Origin: Hyalella azteca
Lineage: Eukaryota; Arthropoda; Malacostraca; Amphipoda; Hyalellidae
NCBI RefSeq assembly: GCF_000764305.2
Contig: NW_025934572.1
Location: forward strand, 548,850-612,849
Length of the DNA: 64,000 nucleotides
Reading direction: 5' to 3'
Every line of letters starts with the position of its first letter. The stretch's first letter is position 1. Position numbers and translations under genes: made by a program. The notes below the pieces were generated by a model. It had not been told where the DNA came from, searched no databases, and worked only from the letters and a program-made list of their open reading frames with translations. This document shows positions 1 to 13,169 of this stretch, piece by piece.

Positions 1-3000
1 CCGGCACTTACTCTATTTATGGGTCATACTGACCTATTATTGGCCCTTAAAATTTCAGGAATAGTGGAGTTAAATCGCTCTGACGTCCAGATGCTCCCTA
101 CGTATCCATGCTACGGGTGGCGTCACAAGCGATTTGAGGCCTCAAGTGATTCATACTTGAAATTTAAAAGGTAAGTATGACTCACAACTCGGGCAAGTGA
201 GTCAAAAAAGTGCATCGATATTTAAATAAAATTAGCTCGTCTAAGTGGGTCATCCAGACCCACCCATTTCTCTCTGTGTAGATTTCTTATTACTAAAGTG
301 ATTTGTAAAAACTGAATTCTAAAATTGCAGGGGTTATCGGGCCTGCTATTTAGATATTTATGCGATTGTTTGTTATACATTAGAATGATACGTAAAATAT
401 GAGACACCAATTACAGGTATATAACACCAATTAAACATCTGGGACACCAATTAAACAACTCTGGTTTAAATTATGAGATTTTGCATGAAAGTCCATTACT
501 GATCCCTTATGGTGCCTTTCGACTTCTTTCATGTTTTTGATCTCAGTTTCCCTAATGAATCTTCGTGGTCACGAATAAAAGACAAATGCTGAGAGGCCTT
601 GAGCGAGTGTAATGAGGAGAAGCTTCCACAAAACTAACCGAGTCATGACTTGAACTAGGGAGAGAGCAGCCATGCGTGCGATGAATTAAAATAATTTATT
701 GTACAACAGCGCATAATTTAACAAGGCCGAATACCTTCAGTTCCTTGACCATAATAAGGTCGAAAAATCTGTCAGCTTGTGACCTTAAACAAGCCAGATA
801 ATTAGCAAAGAATTTTCACATGGTATATTGCTTAGTCAATTGATTATTATTCCCGTTGAATTAAATTTGAGTATTGTGATAGGTAATTCGTAACAAATTG
901 GTTTGAACCATTGCCTGTTTCGTTATATTCGGTAAATTTTGTGTGCAAAATTAATTTTTTATTCATAAATTAAGTAAATCATCGCATCATTATGTAGTTT
1001 CGTGTTACATTATAACTCGTTACTTATCAAGTCATAAATTTCCGTCAAAAATAATCAGACTCAATTTTCGCACCTGTATATTTGTACTGTTTTATATTAA
1101 ATAATAAAACTATATCTGACCAAAATTTTACGAAAAAGATGGAGCGTCGAGTACTCAATCTTAAAAAGTCCATCGTTACCGAATTTTTTAGTTATCATGA
1201 AAGACATTCCCGTGAACACCCTGCAGGAATACAAATTTTCTTGAACATAGTAGAAGAATTTACCTTTCCATAGAAGAATTTATAAAGAAATAAAAAAAGA
1301 ATTATTTCCATAGAAAATACCATAGAAGAATTTACCTTTCATTTCAGTGTAAATTATAGGTTGATTTAAAAAGAACATCTTCTGGAATTTTTCATACGGA
1401 TGAGCGAACAATAAATAACATTTATGTTTTACATATTGTTCCTTCCCTGGGAATTTCCTACCATTCTTCTTTGATCATCAATGACTGAACTCCCGATGGT
1501 TATTCCTTAGGTTCTGGTCTCATTATGTTTACGTTCATGCTTTAAAGGCAATTAATTCAGGCGTTAAATTACAGTTTCTTATTTATGTTTTACGGTCAAA
1601 GAGTAAAAAAATCTGAAAATATCGCAGTATTCAATTTGGATATATTTTCAATAGTTCAAATAAGTCTTATTTTTTCATATAGTATTCGGCAGTTGGTTCT
1701 CTCGTCACGTTGAAGACGTCTGTTAAAAACGAGCCTCGGTTTGAAGCCACAAATTTTAGACTGGCAAGCTTCGGAATTACTCAGAGGAATATAAATAAAA
1801 TTCTACAGTTTCTTTTTGAATAAAAAAAAAATCCTCAACCTCCAACTATAATTCATATTTAGGTTCAAAAATGGGTCAAATGCATCCACGTCGAGAAAGA
1901 TTTTCCTCTATTTAAATAATAATCTAACTGAAAATTGAAGGTATTTATAATTTTAAATGTTCAATTTTTCTCAAAAGAGTGGATGAAAACAGTTTTATAA
2001 CATACCATACGTGAAATTCAACAGTCAAATTGTAGCGAAGAGTAATAATAGCATTTCGTTCACAATTAAAAAATTACACGTTTTGCTATATTCTTTGTCT
2101 AGATCTTTTCAACTGCATGTGTTGTCAAACAGCGTCTCATGTACGCTTTAAAAACTTAATAGATAATTAATAAGTTCCTTTTTACCGCCAAATGCACGAC
2201 ATTGAAGTAAATGGAATGTTCAAAGCAAATTAATGAAGAAAAGTTGGGAAATTATTCATTAAAATATTTGTCTAAATGTTACAAATAATTTAAAATAAAC
2301 TTAATTCTATGACTTTCCTAGCTTTCGTTAAAAGTTATCGGAAATTCCTAACGTAAGCGACGTCGTAATGCCTTCAATCAGGAGACCTTCTTTGTCATGA
2401 GCAAAGTTACAATAAAAATCACAATATTTAGAGTAACTTTATTTATAGCCTTTTCTTATTTTTTTTAATTCTGAAACTAGAATTATTTCGAAAGTTCAGA
2501 ATTTTTCAGGGAAAAATTAATATGACATTGACTCATCATCCACCAGATTTAGGGAATAGTACAAATTACTTCTCTTATGTCGCTTCATTTTCATCGTGAA
2601 ATGATTAATTAACTCACTTCTCTGCTATTAAATTTTCCATATGTTCAAGACAGAACAAAAATGAACATTATAATTTTAAAAAATATTCTTCGCGACATGA
2701 TTTTAAATATTCTTTAATTGAGATTGTTTTGATCTGCTTTGGCGAGGTTAAAATAAAATAAAACTGATTTGAACAAGCGAATTTCAATTCGAAAGTTTAG
2801 TTTGATGGGAAACAGGAAAAGCAAGACGCGTGGCTCGGCTAGGCAACTCTTACATTCATTTGCGTAATTAGCAGCAACGAGATAACGCTTCGAATGAATG
2901 TGCTGCGACGGACCTCCGGTCTCGACAAATTCTATCATTTAAACTTAAATTAAATTGTCAGCTTCCCTCCACGGTTCGGTTCACGTTCCAAATTATTTTT

Positions 3001-5232
3001 TTTTTTCGAAATATATCCTGCAAAAAGGCTAAATTTTGCTGTTGTCCAGAGTTGTGTCTTAGCAGCGTACAAAATGTTTTGCTGATGACTTATTTTTCAA
3101 GAAGAAGATTATTGTAGATAATTAATGGAAGCTTAAACGTGAGTTTTCGGAGACTAGGATTGGTAGTCATTTCCACGCATGTTAGGATTTTTATTTTTTT
3201 TCTTGGAAGGCGCCTAATGAATTAGCTGATCCCCGAAGTCTTTTTCGTTAATTTCTATGTGAATTAAAGGCTTCGTTTTTGTTAAATTTATTAACAAGAA
3301 AACTGATCTAAATAAATTATATTGCACTCTGGACATGTCTTCAATAACTGGCATTGGCATGCTTTGATTGTTGTATAATCGTTAAGAATTTAAAATTCAT
3401 GTAAATTGAAGATATGGTGGATCTCTTTTCAATGAAATGGTGGTGAATTTACTTGGCATTTACCAGGCTTCTAAATCCTTAGTGAACTTGCAATTAAAGC
3501 CGACTAATGATATAAGTACTTCAATAATCTTGAATCGTTGCCCCACATAAAAATATCAATTGGGAATTCAGGGTTGCCCGACGGTCTTTTTTTAGGACAA
3601 ATTCCGCGATTTGTTTTTTTTTTCAATTGCGTTGGCCCGCTAAAATTTACACTAGGAGTACTTTATAATTAAATTTGAAGAAATAATAGAAAAGAAATAG
3701 AATTTCTTCACCGGAACCTACAAATATATGCTAGTATATATTTAGTTATAGTCCTTTTTGGCTTTTTAGGCTAAATGGCAACCCTGGTTGGGGTCACAAA
3801 AAATTCATTGAATGAAGTGAAGCTTCGTCACATTTTCCTCTCGAAGGTCACCTTTAAGAGCAGTTGAGATCCTAAATATGTTGAGGTGAAAATAAAGCAT
3901 GCAACTTGTCTTACTCTGTCGCGTAATTTATCGCTAATGATCAGCATGCTATGTAGACAGCTGGACAATCTGAATTAAATAAGATCGAAGCGTGAAAAAT
4001 TCATCCAACAACACAACGTTGAGTACAGTGTAACCTTTATCGAATCATTAAAAATGATAGAGTATAATGAATAGACGAATTTAAACTGGATATTTTTCAT
4101 CAACAATTATGAATATGCAATAGAGATTTGAGGCACGCTCTGGATGGGTTCAAAAACAACAATAAGTCTACGGTTTTTAGTGCAAAGATTCACTTATTAC
4201 CTCATCATCGTACACTTCATAGGAATGGGTTCTTTTGGGAGGCAATGTTGTATCTATAAATATCTCTGTTATGATATTATTGATTTTAGAAACGGTTTCT
4301 TGTTTTTTGTAAGAGATATCGTGTATTTTGATTTTGAAAAACTGTAATCATCATTTGTCTTCAAATTTATGACAATTTAAATTATTCACATGAGTTGAAA
4401 TTAATTCTTATTAAATTTTATTTTCAATATTTTCCTTTGCTTTTAATGCAAAATGTGTTCCAGGGCGCTGTAAATTTTTCTTAATTGTTTCTTGAAATTT
4501 TAAAACGCTTTTTCTATTCATCGGACTAACTATAAACCTTTACCAATGCCCAATTAATTTTTATAAATTCTCTTACAATTTTAGGTGATGCAATGCCACA
4601 TTTTTCTTTTACTTTAGTTGTGTACCGTAGATTAAAAATTTTACTGAGTCACCATGTTAACAAAGTTACATAAATACTTCAATGTAAGACATGAAAAAAT
4701 AATAAGATTTAAGATTAATTATGGATTTGCTAGATTTCCTCACGACTTGTAATAAGGGATTTGTAATTTCTGCACCTGGAATGGCATTTTTTTCTGAAAC
4801 AAAAGACATATCGCAGTTTCTGTCATAATACATTAATTAAAATTGTTTTAATTTTCTTGTCATCAGAATGTCATTTAATGAAGGCAGAAACTTTTACAAT
4901 GGACCACTTTTTGAAGGCAGTTAAGTGGTCCATTGTAAAGGTCTAGTTACTGACGAAATAATTACTCATGGCGAGTGGGTATTGAGAGCATGAAAATGTA
5001 CACTTTTCATAATGAGGTGCATTTATTTTTATTCAGTTTTACAGGTATTTTGCAAATTATTGTCAATCAACATTCTTTACTTGGAAATTTCAAACGTTTT
5101 TAATCCATAAGAAATCTTTAATTATAATTGCAATAAAGAAAGAAATCTTCTTTAATAGCAACTCGATAAAAAAATTTACATTTTTCTTTCGGTTAAAAAG
5201 TTTCTAGCGGTACTCAAAACGCATGATTGTAC
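1..5232. other. AT-rich intergenic sequence, no gene recognised
   Basis: No open frame here resembles a known protein and I see no convincing exon chain. Small local repeats are present: the motif ACACCAATTA occurs three times between about 402 and 465, and a short block CATAGAAGAATTTACCTTTC is repeated with variation between about 1248 and 1340. Homopolymer T and A runs are frequent, as expected of non-coding animal DNA. A perfect hairpin near 4.9 kb is listed separately. Confidence 0.6.
4893..4939. repeat. Perfect 17-bp inverted repeat (hairpin)
   Basis: The arms at 4893-4909 and 4923-4939 are exact reverse complements (TTTACAATGGACCACTT) separated by 13 bases. The word GAAGGCAG also occurs just before the left arm and again inside the loop, so a small local duplication with inversion is likely. 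No transposon features are visible. Confidence 0.75.
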
Positions 5233-5234
5233 TA

Positions 5235-6482
5235 CAGGGTCCGCCATATTTATGGCAACGGATGTTTGTTATATAAAAAAATTGGTTTCTAGGAGACTTT
5301 TCTTTTATAATGAAGCTTAATATCATCTATTATTTCATCTATTTTATATTGCAGAAGTCTAAGGTGTCTAAATTTACTATTACTTATGGCAGTAAATAGA
5401 AATGCAAATGTAACCCTTCATGAAAAGGGCGAGAGTAATTCAGTCATTGCAAAAAATCTCCGAATTCGTCGTGAAACTGTGTGGAAGATGGTAAAAAAAT
5501 TCAAGGAAACTGGTGAAACATGCAATCAAACTGGTCAAGGAAGGAAACGAAGTGTTGGAACAAAACAATTGGTCAAAAACACGAGGGAGAAGTTGAGGAG
5601 AAACCCTCATCGCTCAGCTGCAAAATTGGCTGCAGAAGCAGGAGTCAGTCATACATCAATGCATAGATGCAAACAAGGCATGAACTAACAGACCGTCATG
5701 AACGAATGAGGTTCGAAAGATTCCAGCACACTCTGGATCTCATTGAAGATGGCGCGCTGCCCAACTTGGTGTTCAGTGACGAGAAAAAAATTGACATTGA
5801 ACAAAGCATCAACCGTCAAAATGACGTTAACCGTCAATGAGTTTGGAGTCGGGATGGATCTGTGGCAACCAGAATAGCAACACGACGTTAAAATCCCATG
5901 TCCGTGATGGTTTGGGCCGCGGTAACGGCCACTCGACGTCCCCACTCGTTTTTGTCCCCTCAGGAGTGAAATTGAACAGTCAGCGATACATTTCGGACAT
6001 TTTGGAAGCTGTGTTGTTACATTGGGCTCGTAAACACTTCAACGGCTCACCATGGAGTTTTCAACAAGACTCTGCCCATCACATGGCTCAAACATGACCC
6101 AAAACTGAATTCAGGGTCACATCCCAGCATTCATTAGCAAAAATGAATGGCCCTCAAGAAGCCCTGATCTAAATCCTCTCGACTTTTCTGTGTGGGCTAT
6201 TTTAGCGAGTAGGGTCTGCAGAACACCTCATAATTCTTTGGATAGTTTGAAGTCTAAATTGGGACTTGATCGCTCAAGAAATGCTGCGTGTCTCCTGTGA
6301 ATCTTTCCCGCGTAGATTGGAGGCCGTCATTAAAAATAAGGGTGGTCATATTGAATAAATATGTCAGAGAATTGCTTAGGTAATTCTTGGCTACTAGCTC
6401 ATCAAATAAAAAAACAATGCACCTGTTTGTTTCATTGAGAAATAACAAAAAACATGCGTTACCACAAATATGGAGGACCCTA
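5235..6482 (+). mobile_element. Tc1/mariner-superfamily element, decayed
   Basis: A 1248-bp element is bounded by imperfect terminal inverted repeats: the left end reads CAGGGTCCGCCATATTTATG and the right end, read inward, TAGGGTCCTCCATATTTGTG. Both ends are flanked by TA (5233-5234 and 6483-6484), the target duplication of this superfamily. The body holds one broken transposase gene on the plus strand. The copy cannot mobilise itself because the reading frame is interrupted several times. Confidence 0.9.
5386..6358 (+). pseudogene. Broken mariner-like transposase (about DD37D)
   Basis: The first 100 codons, from the ATG at 5386, encode a helix-turn-helix DNA-binding region (SNSVIAKNLRIRRETVWKMV) typical of Tc1/mariner transposases. 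Shifted frames then give the catalytic core: VFSDEKKIDIEQ with the first Asp (about 5766-5801), VWSRDGS, FQQDSAHHMAQT with the second Asp (about 6059-6094), and WPSRSPDLNPLDFSVW (about 6148-6195) with the third. Second-to-third Asp spacing is about 37 once the frameshifts are allowed for. At least one stop and several indels break the frame, so this is a pseudogene. It lies centrally between the element's inverted repeats. Confidence 0.88.
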
Positions 6483-6484
6483 TA

Positions 6485-7430
6485 TATACAATGGTTTAAG
6501 CTAATCCCTTTATAATCATTTAGCAGAATTGCTGGCTGCCAATCCTTCAGTGAAAATCTACCGAGTCGAATACGATTTTGAAGATACCACAGGCGTTTAA
6601 TCAACTACAGTTATTTTCCGAGGCTGTCAGTAGCCCTGAGGTCCAACGACGAGCTTGATTATGTTTGAGTTTCATGCCTATTTTCTCGATCAATCCTGTT
6701 TTAGTGATCATCTGCGATCTCTGGATAATTTTCATGTTATATGACAACATCTCTTCTTGGAAGCAACGAACTATTGGGCATGTTCGTTCTTAATTCTTTT
6801 ACGGAATTCCATGCCACCCTTCTACTTATTTACAACTTTAATTTAGCCTGCATCACATTGAGAAAAATAGATATCGACACCACCAAATAGAACTAAAGCA
6901 TTGGGGTTCTCTTGATATGAAGTCTTTCTGGTTCTTTTCATGATAGGATGTGCATCGTTTCCCAAAGTTGAAATGACGGCCTATTAATCCATAGCACATT
7001 TCAACGGAATTAAATAGGTAACCTCCATACGAACCGAAAAATTTCAGTTGGATAGTAACGTTGTTTTTTCACCTATGGTGTTTTTACATGCAATGTGGAC
7101 TGTGGATCAGGACTGTAAAGAATTGTAGTTAGTGAATATACTTGCTGTTGCCCCAGAACTGTACTAGATCTCTAAAAAAAATTAACAGCGAAGAAAACTC
7201 CACACAAATTCGCCATATCTCTATTGAAAACATTTTGGAGTCGAGCTCCTTCGTCTGTACAAAAATTCTAGAATACATATGCAATCTGAAATTAGTACAG
7301 TCGAAATTAAAAAAACACATAAGTTTAACCTAAACTTACAAACAAAAGACAGAATGAGAAAGTAAAAAAACAGGCAAAAACCTATCTATTCACAATTTCT
7401 GTTGGGTAAAAGCTATAGGCTGCATTTGAA
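6485..7430. other. Intergenic, nothing recognised
   Basis: The open frames here are short and overlap on opposite strands. I see no domain, exon chain or repeat structure. Confidence 0.5.
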
Positions 7431-7435
7431 CTAGG

Positions 7436-8276
7436 TCTAGAACGTAGCATTGTTCAGCGTGAGTGCGCACAGCCGAATGGAAAGGGCGCGATAATAACTG
7501 TCAACTCCTCCAGCTCCTCCCTTTATGTTCTGAGACCCTAGAATAAAGATTACGTGACGTCACATACAATGTATTCGTTAGTGCAATTCGGCAAAGTTGT
7601 TTTTTATTGCAGGTTTCATTGAAGACCAGAGAGTATTTCTTATCGACAATTTTCTTATTGTATTTCTCTGTACGGCTATTTGGGCTTTTGATAGGACTTT
7701 AAAATTCGATTTAAGCTTTTTATAGGACATTTTATTATAATTTACAACGTTTTGGATACAATTACATTCATTTTCAAGTAAGAAAAGAGTTCTGAACGCA
7801 TTTTCAAAGCATTTTTTAATGACGTTAGTGCAAACATATGGTATTAGTATAGGTTGGCAAAATTTGTTTCTTTAAGCAGGTTTCATAGAAGACCAGAGAA
7901 TTCATTATAGTGGCAATTTTCTTATTAGGCAATTTGACATATGGTATTATGGATACAGATTGAAAATCAAAATTTGAATTAAGAGAACAGTTTAAACGTC
8001 CTAGCAAATCCGGTAGCTTGTAAATTTATAGCTGGAGATTCGTGCTTGATGATGAGAGCCTCAGCTCTCACCAGTATTGTGGTGTCTGGGTACCTCATGA
8101 CGGCGATGCTGGTTTAATTCTCCAACGTCGCGCGAGTTAGGGTCTCACTCTGAGCCTCACTTATATTCAGCGTCACTTCGCACAGTCGAATGAAAAGGGC
8201 GCGATAATTGCTGCCCAGTCCTACAACTCCTCCCTTTATGCTCTGCGACTCTAGAATAAAGATTACGTGAAGTCAT
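7436..8276. repeat. Pair of diverged direct repeats (~115 bp)
   Basis: Sequence at about 7436-7556 recurs at about 8164-8276: both contain CGCACAG(C/T)CGAATG, AAGGGCGCGATAAT, CTCCTCCCTTTATG and TAGAATAAAGATTACGTGA in the same order. The copies differ by scattered substitutions and are in direct orientation about 725 bp apart. The sequence between them carries two related single arms of the foldback family described at 39078-39252. Confidence 0.75.
7605..7930 (+). repeat. Two solo arms of a foldback MITE family
   Basis: GCAGGTTTCATTGAAGACCA followed by GAGAGTATTTCTTATCGACAA at about 7610-7650, and GCAGGTTTCATAGAAGACCA followed by GAGAATTCATTATAGTGGCA at about 7877-7920, match the arms of the inverted-repeat element at 39078-39252. 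The shared flank (GGCAAAATTTGTTTCTTTAA) precedes the second copy and also the 39-kb copy, so these are parts of one dispersed family. Confidence 0.7.
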
Positions 8277-8305
8277 TACACGTAAAGATTACGTGTAATG
8301 ACTTC
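8269..8305. repeat. Perfect 17-bp palindrome with 3-base loop
   Basis: The arms GAAGTCATTACACGTAA (8269-8285) and its exact reverse complement (8289-8305) are separated only by AGA. It sits at the downstream edge of the second direct repeat, which may mark an element terminus or a foldback duplication event. Confidence 0.8.
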
Positions 8306-8439
8306 GGTCCTCCGGCCTCGAGGTGGCATGTTGGGCGACGGCTCAAAGTCGTGCTGATCAAACCGATGTAATTTACATTCTGGATAAGTCTACGGCCTTA
8401 TTTGTGGCATGACTATTGGTTAAAACCATTGTTTTTTTG

Positions 8440-9660
8440 TCGTGTTCTCGTCTTTTTACACGATTATTTTTAATTATTAAATTCTTGCGTTTCTAGTGTT
8501 TATAGTAAATCAGGAGTTTGATTCTGTCGATGACGGTTGTACTTCTGATGTTATTCAGCACAATTGATTTGAGGACTTTTTGTTCTGCCTTATAGACTCA
8601 ATTCATCTGGTTTTGTTAATAAATTGTCGTAATATTTCCGTTGGATATTGGTTCAATGTTCGTTTGGTTTTGACGTGCTCGATAGTTTGAAATTTCGGTG
8701 TCGATAGACGATAGTTTTATTCGCATAACCGTTGTTTACCAGAATTTGCTTGCAGATCACTGGAGTTCAATTCTTTGAGTCGCCAGCGGATGTACAGGTT
8801 TTTAATTTTTATGTATCAGAAGGCGAATATATAGTGGCGGTTTTGCATATCGCTGTGGACATTCGCTTGCTTCGTCTAGTACTTCTCAGACATCTGTAGA
8901 TTTTCGGTAATTTTTTTTCACGACCACATTTTCCTTAACTTGTACGAGTACATCGAGGAAGGACAAAGACTAATTTGGTCCAAATTCGCAGCTGAACTTC
9001 AAGACTGAATTGCAGAATTGAGTTCTACGGCCACTCGTAGCTCAGTCATGTGATCTTCGTCCCGATCAACGACATAAATGTCGTCGACGTATATCTACAG
9101 TAGAGCTCAAACTTGCTTTTTACGTCCAACAATACTCGGTTTTCCGGTTCGCTCATGTAGAATTCAGCAATAGTAGACTCAGAAGGCTACACCGTTGATT
9201 TGATGGTAAATTTTGTTGTCAGGGGTCCGGAATGGCTATTCTAAGGTACAGATGCTGCGGATATCAAGTAGGAGATTTTTAGGGATTGATGGAGCCGGTA
9301 ATTTTTCATTTGAATAAACGTGGTTGGCAATTATTTCCAACATTTCTTTTGTAGGAATGATGGTAGAGAAGCCAGTGACGTCAAGTGAAGCTAGCAAACT
9401 AGATGGGCCCCCCGACCGCGAAGAATTTCAAACAAATCGAAATCGCCTCTAAATGATCTAAGTGAAAATTTCTCAGGTTGTATGGTTTGATTAGAGCATC
9501 CAACTCTTGGGCTGTCCTGTAGATTGGAGATGTAACCTGATAGGCTGATAAGTTATCTGAGCAGACTGTTCGCTTTATGATTTGTAACGTTGCCGTAGAA
9601 CCGAATCGACACTTCTCCGGACCCGCCTGCGAATTCGCCTGCGGACTCAATCGTAAAATT
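8440..9660 (-). pseudogene. Penelope-like element reverse transcriptase remnant
   Basis: Read on the minus strand through several frames, this stretch gives the conserved order of a Penelope-like reverse transcriptase. There is a D-V-T-x-x-x-T-I-I-P-like block near 9385-9350, NKIYHQINGVA near 9220-9190, the catalytic YVDDIYVVDRDEDH with YVDD at 9080-9091, SFLDVLVQ at about 8940-8963, SECPQRYAKPPLYIRLL near 8830-8880, and KQILVNNGYANKTIVYR near 8700-8760. Frames change and stops occur throughout, so it is dead. I did not see a GIY-YIG endonuclease domain; the 3' part appears lost before about 8440. The upstream end abuts the tandem array at 9.7 kb. Confidence 0.82.
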
Positions 9661-9674
9661 TACACGCTCAACTT

Positions 9675-10560
9675 AACCACTCATAAGCCCTTCAATACTG
9701 AACGGATTTGCTTTAATTTTGGGATATAAGTAGTTATAATCAATACGCTGAGGTTGGAATTATTACAGATTTTGCATCAATTAGTTTCCAATTAAAAGGA
9801 ATAAACGCATTCTTAAGCAACCTAGCCACTCTTAACTCCTACAATATACTGAAAGAATTTTATCTAATTTTTGAATATGAGTAGGTAGTTATTATCAATA
9901 CACTGCGGTAGGAATTATTACAAATTGTTACATTAACAAGTTTCTTATTATATCGAATAAACGAATTTTTTAAGCAACCTAACCACTCATAACTCCTTCA
10001 ATACCGAACGAATTTGATTGAATTATTTAATGTAAATAGTTATTATTAATACGCTGCGGTAGAAATTATTACATATTTTTAACATCATTAAGTTTTTCAT
10101 TAAAAGGAATAAACAGATTTTTTCAGCTTCCTAACCACTTATAACTTCTTTAATACTGAACGGATTTTCTTGAATTTCTGAATATAAGTGGTTATCATCA
10201 ATACACTGCAGTAGAAAATTTTTACATATTTTTACATTAATAAGTTTTTAATTGAAATGAATAAGCCCATTCTTTAGGCAACCTAACCACTCATAACTCC
10301 ATCAATACTGAACGGATTTGCTTGAATTTTGAAATGTGAGTAGATATCATCAATACGCTGCGGTAGTAGGCATTAAAAGTTTTTACATAGATACGTTTCT
10401 AATTAAAACGAATAAACGTATTTTTACGCAACTTTCCTGGTCATAACTCCTTCCATACTTAACAAATATGCTTGCAATTTGGAATATAAGTATTTACTGT
10501 AAATGCGCACTTCAGCAATTGTCAAAATTAAATAAATTACCAATATTTCCAATTAAGGTG
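9675..10560. repeat. Tandem array, ~155-bp unit, about six copies
   Basis: Diverged units begin at about 9675, 9825, 9980, 10130, 10284 and 10438. Each starts with a version of CACTCATAACTCCTTCAATA, then CTGAACGGATTTGCTTGAAT, CAATACGCTGCGGTAG and a stretch near AATAAACG before the next unit. The divergence between units shows an old array. It begins next to the Penelope-like remnant, so the unit could derive from that element's flank. Confidence 0.88.
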
Positions 10561-13169
10561 AGAAAACTTAAACATGGGCCCGATAATTTCGGAGAAGCGC
10601 ATGGCGTTCACACATTGACTGTGTTATAGACTGTTAGTTATGTGTGCTTGCTCGGTCCCGAGTTGCGATAGTTCCTCAAAATTTTTTTTATGTTTAAATA
10701 TGCCTTGCATGACCGATACTTCCGAATTGCCCGGAGGCCGTGATCGATATATTTATTATGTTTAAATTAGAAAAGTATAACCTTGGAGTTTTGGTTAGGT
10801 GCAGCCTCGATGCCATGTTCAAACGTGACGTGGACGCACTCGTAATCTTTATCAATAGTTTTGTGAAAAGATAACACTATCTGTATCAGATTACAGTGCT
10901 CGGTGACTTACTCTTCCTTTTCCAGAAATTCCGAGAAGAGCACGGTCGCATTTTATATCAGGTTTGAACGTAGTCTCCTAAGCTGAAAGTAAGAGCTTAT
11001 CTGCAATTAGTTCTGTTTCCTGAACGTGTCGGAAATATTCCATGCGAAAATTTCATAAAACTCGGTGATGAATGAACGAGTTTTTGTAAATGAAGCACTA
11101 CGTTACTTGAACGGCGTGGCTTTTGACAGGGTAAAGGGCAAGATTAAACTGACGCACAAGTCCTTATAGCAGAGCAAGTGGACAATAATTATAACAGCGG
11201 GATTAAGCGCTTGCTTTGCAATTGTTTCAAGTTGCAAGTTGCCATTTACCAGCTGATTTAAGCCATACCGTATAGTACCAGTTTTTTCAATTGGAAATGG
11301 CATTCAACTTCAGTCTGACTATTAAGAAGTCATACAAAGTGGATTCTCGATCAAGTTTAAATATATTCATAACAAACGAATAAAAATAATTATGAAATAT
11401 ATTCATTATGAATATATGCATATACATTTCTATTTAATTGTAGGAAGGTTTGTAGATTTTATCGCTTTTACACATCTTGGCGGGATAGATTTGCTGCAGT
11501 GCAGAAAGAATATCGAAATATTTCGGATTGACAGCTCCAAGCTTTGAAAAGTTTAACGGTGCAAAACGCTACCTGCGCTCGTAGCGGCCAACTGGACAAT
11601 GTCTAATCTAAGGAGAATAAGATAGCACCGAAAAAATGTCGGAACCTTTCTTCTTCTCTGCAAACAGTAAAGCTAACGCCGTTTGATTACTTATATACTC
11701 GAAAATACTTAAGGATCCACGTGGAGCACATCAAGATACTCATTTTGTCATCTGGCACTGTGGGCCATCTGTTAAGGATTCATAATCATTTCAACGCGCC
11801 CCTGAACTGAGTAGTTCTAATTTGGAACACAATAGCATTTAAAGCGCAACTGTCATGTCAGTTTCATCGCTAGTCAAACTGTCGATCAGAAAGTGTACAA
11901 GATGAATGGGATCATATATCGTTTGAAAATCTATTTCAATTACGGTCACTAACGCAACCGGTGCGAATAAGTGCCGAAATTAGAAGTATGAATCGTTGAA
12001 ACGCAACCATAATTCCAGTAAATGGTTTTCCCGGTTCTTCAAGCTCTTGAATGCAAAAAAATTAATAATCCATTAGCTTTCCAGATTTCATGAATAATCA
12101 TTGATCAGAACTAGCTGCAAAATCGTTACCGATACATTCTTTCCCGAGAAAATTACGCATTTCCATACCCATGGTAGTTTACCATCGAATCAACTGCACA
12201 ATAGTGGCAGCGATTCAAAGTCTAGATCTACTTTAATTTCTAATGATTGATTATTATCTTCAGGAGCCTCTAAACTTTAGGTGCACAGAAAATACATTGA
12301 AGTGAGGATAAAGACTAACGCTGTTTCCTCTATAATATACTTGGACTGGTAAGGTAACAAAGGAACAGACCGACAGATGAAATCTGAATCGCATCTACAG
12401 GAATAAATCCTATGAAACTCAAGTCGAATAATATACATGAAGTCCGAAAGTCCAGGCAAGTCGAGAAATTTATCCGTGTAACAATACGATTAAATTTGAA
12501 AAAGATTTACTCCCTACATAAATTTATGTCGAGGATTAGAAGCTTGTTAGACAATCACAAAGTTCATTGCAGAGCACAAATAAAATGTGTACGAATACGA
12601 AGCTGTGAGCACTATAAACTACAGATAGAAAGAAGAAATAGAAGGAGAGGAGTGGAGTCTCATGAGAGCAACATAAACGCTGTAGCTGAGCGTTAGGACG
12701 ACAAAACCGTCCCTATGGATCCGAAGAGAAAAACTGTCGCCAACTCTACTGTTGCGACGAACCATAAAGCGAGGGGCTTGCGATAACAACGACGACTAAC
12801 AACGTCTGAAACATCTTGCAGGCTGTGAAAACTTTGTCTTCAATGTAGAAAGTACCATCAAAATCAAGCTTTAAGTGATATGCTAGACTGTATTGACGCG
12901 AACACCGTCACTATTTAGCTACGGTCCACAAGTTAAATTTAGCAAGACAACCCAACAATGAATTTAGACTTGGCGTCATTTCAGAAATTTAAAATAAACT
13001 ATATGAAAGAGCAAGTACGAGTAACTATTTTAGCAAGTATTGAGTACAATATCTTTTCGCACTATTCATCTGTTGAACCAATACTACAAACTGGAAATGG
13101 AAATCCGGATATCAAGTGGCAAAGTGCTACAAGTCGTAGTTCAGATCGTTGAGTGTCGTTTGTTACAGC
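10561..13169. other. Intergenic, downstream of the antizyme gene
   Basis: No recognisable gene. The longest plus-strand frame (12412-12696) is rich in Arg, Lys and Ser without a recognisable domain and is probably chance. AT-rich self-complementary sequence lies near 11360-11430. Confidence 0.5.

Noticed and set aside
9675..10560. Possible CRISPR-like regular repeat array
   Set aside because: Units are tandem and about 155 bp with no short-repeat/spacer pattern, and the genome is eukaryotic.
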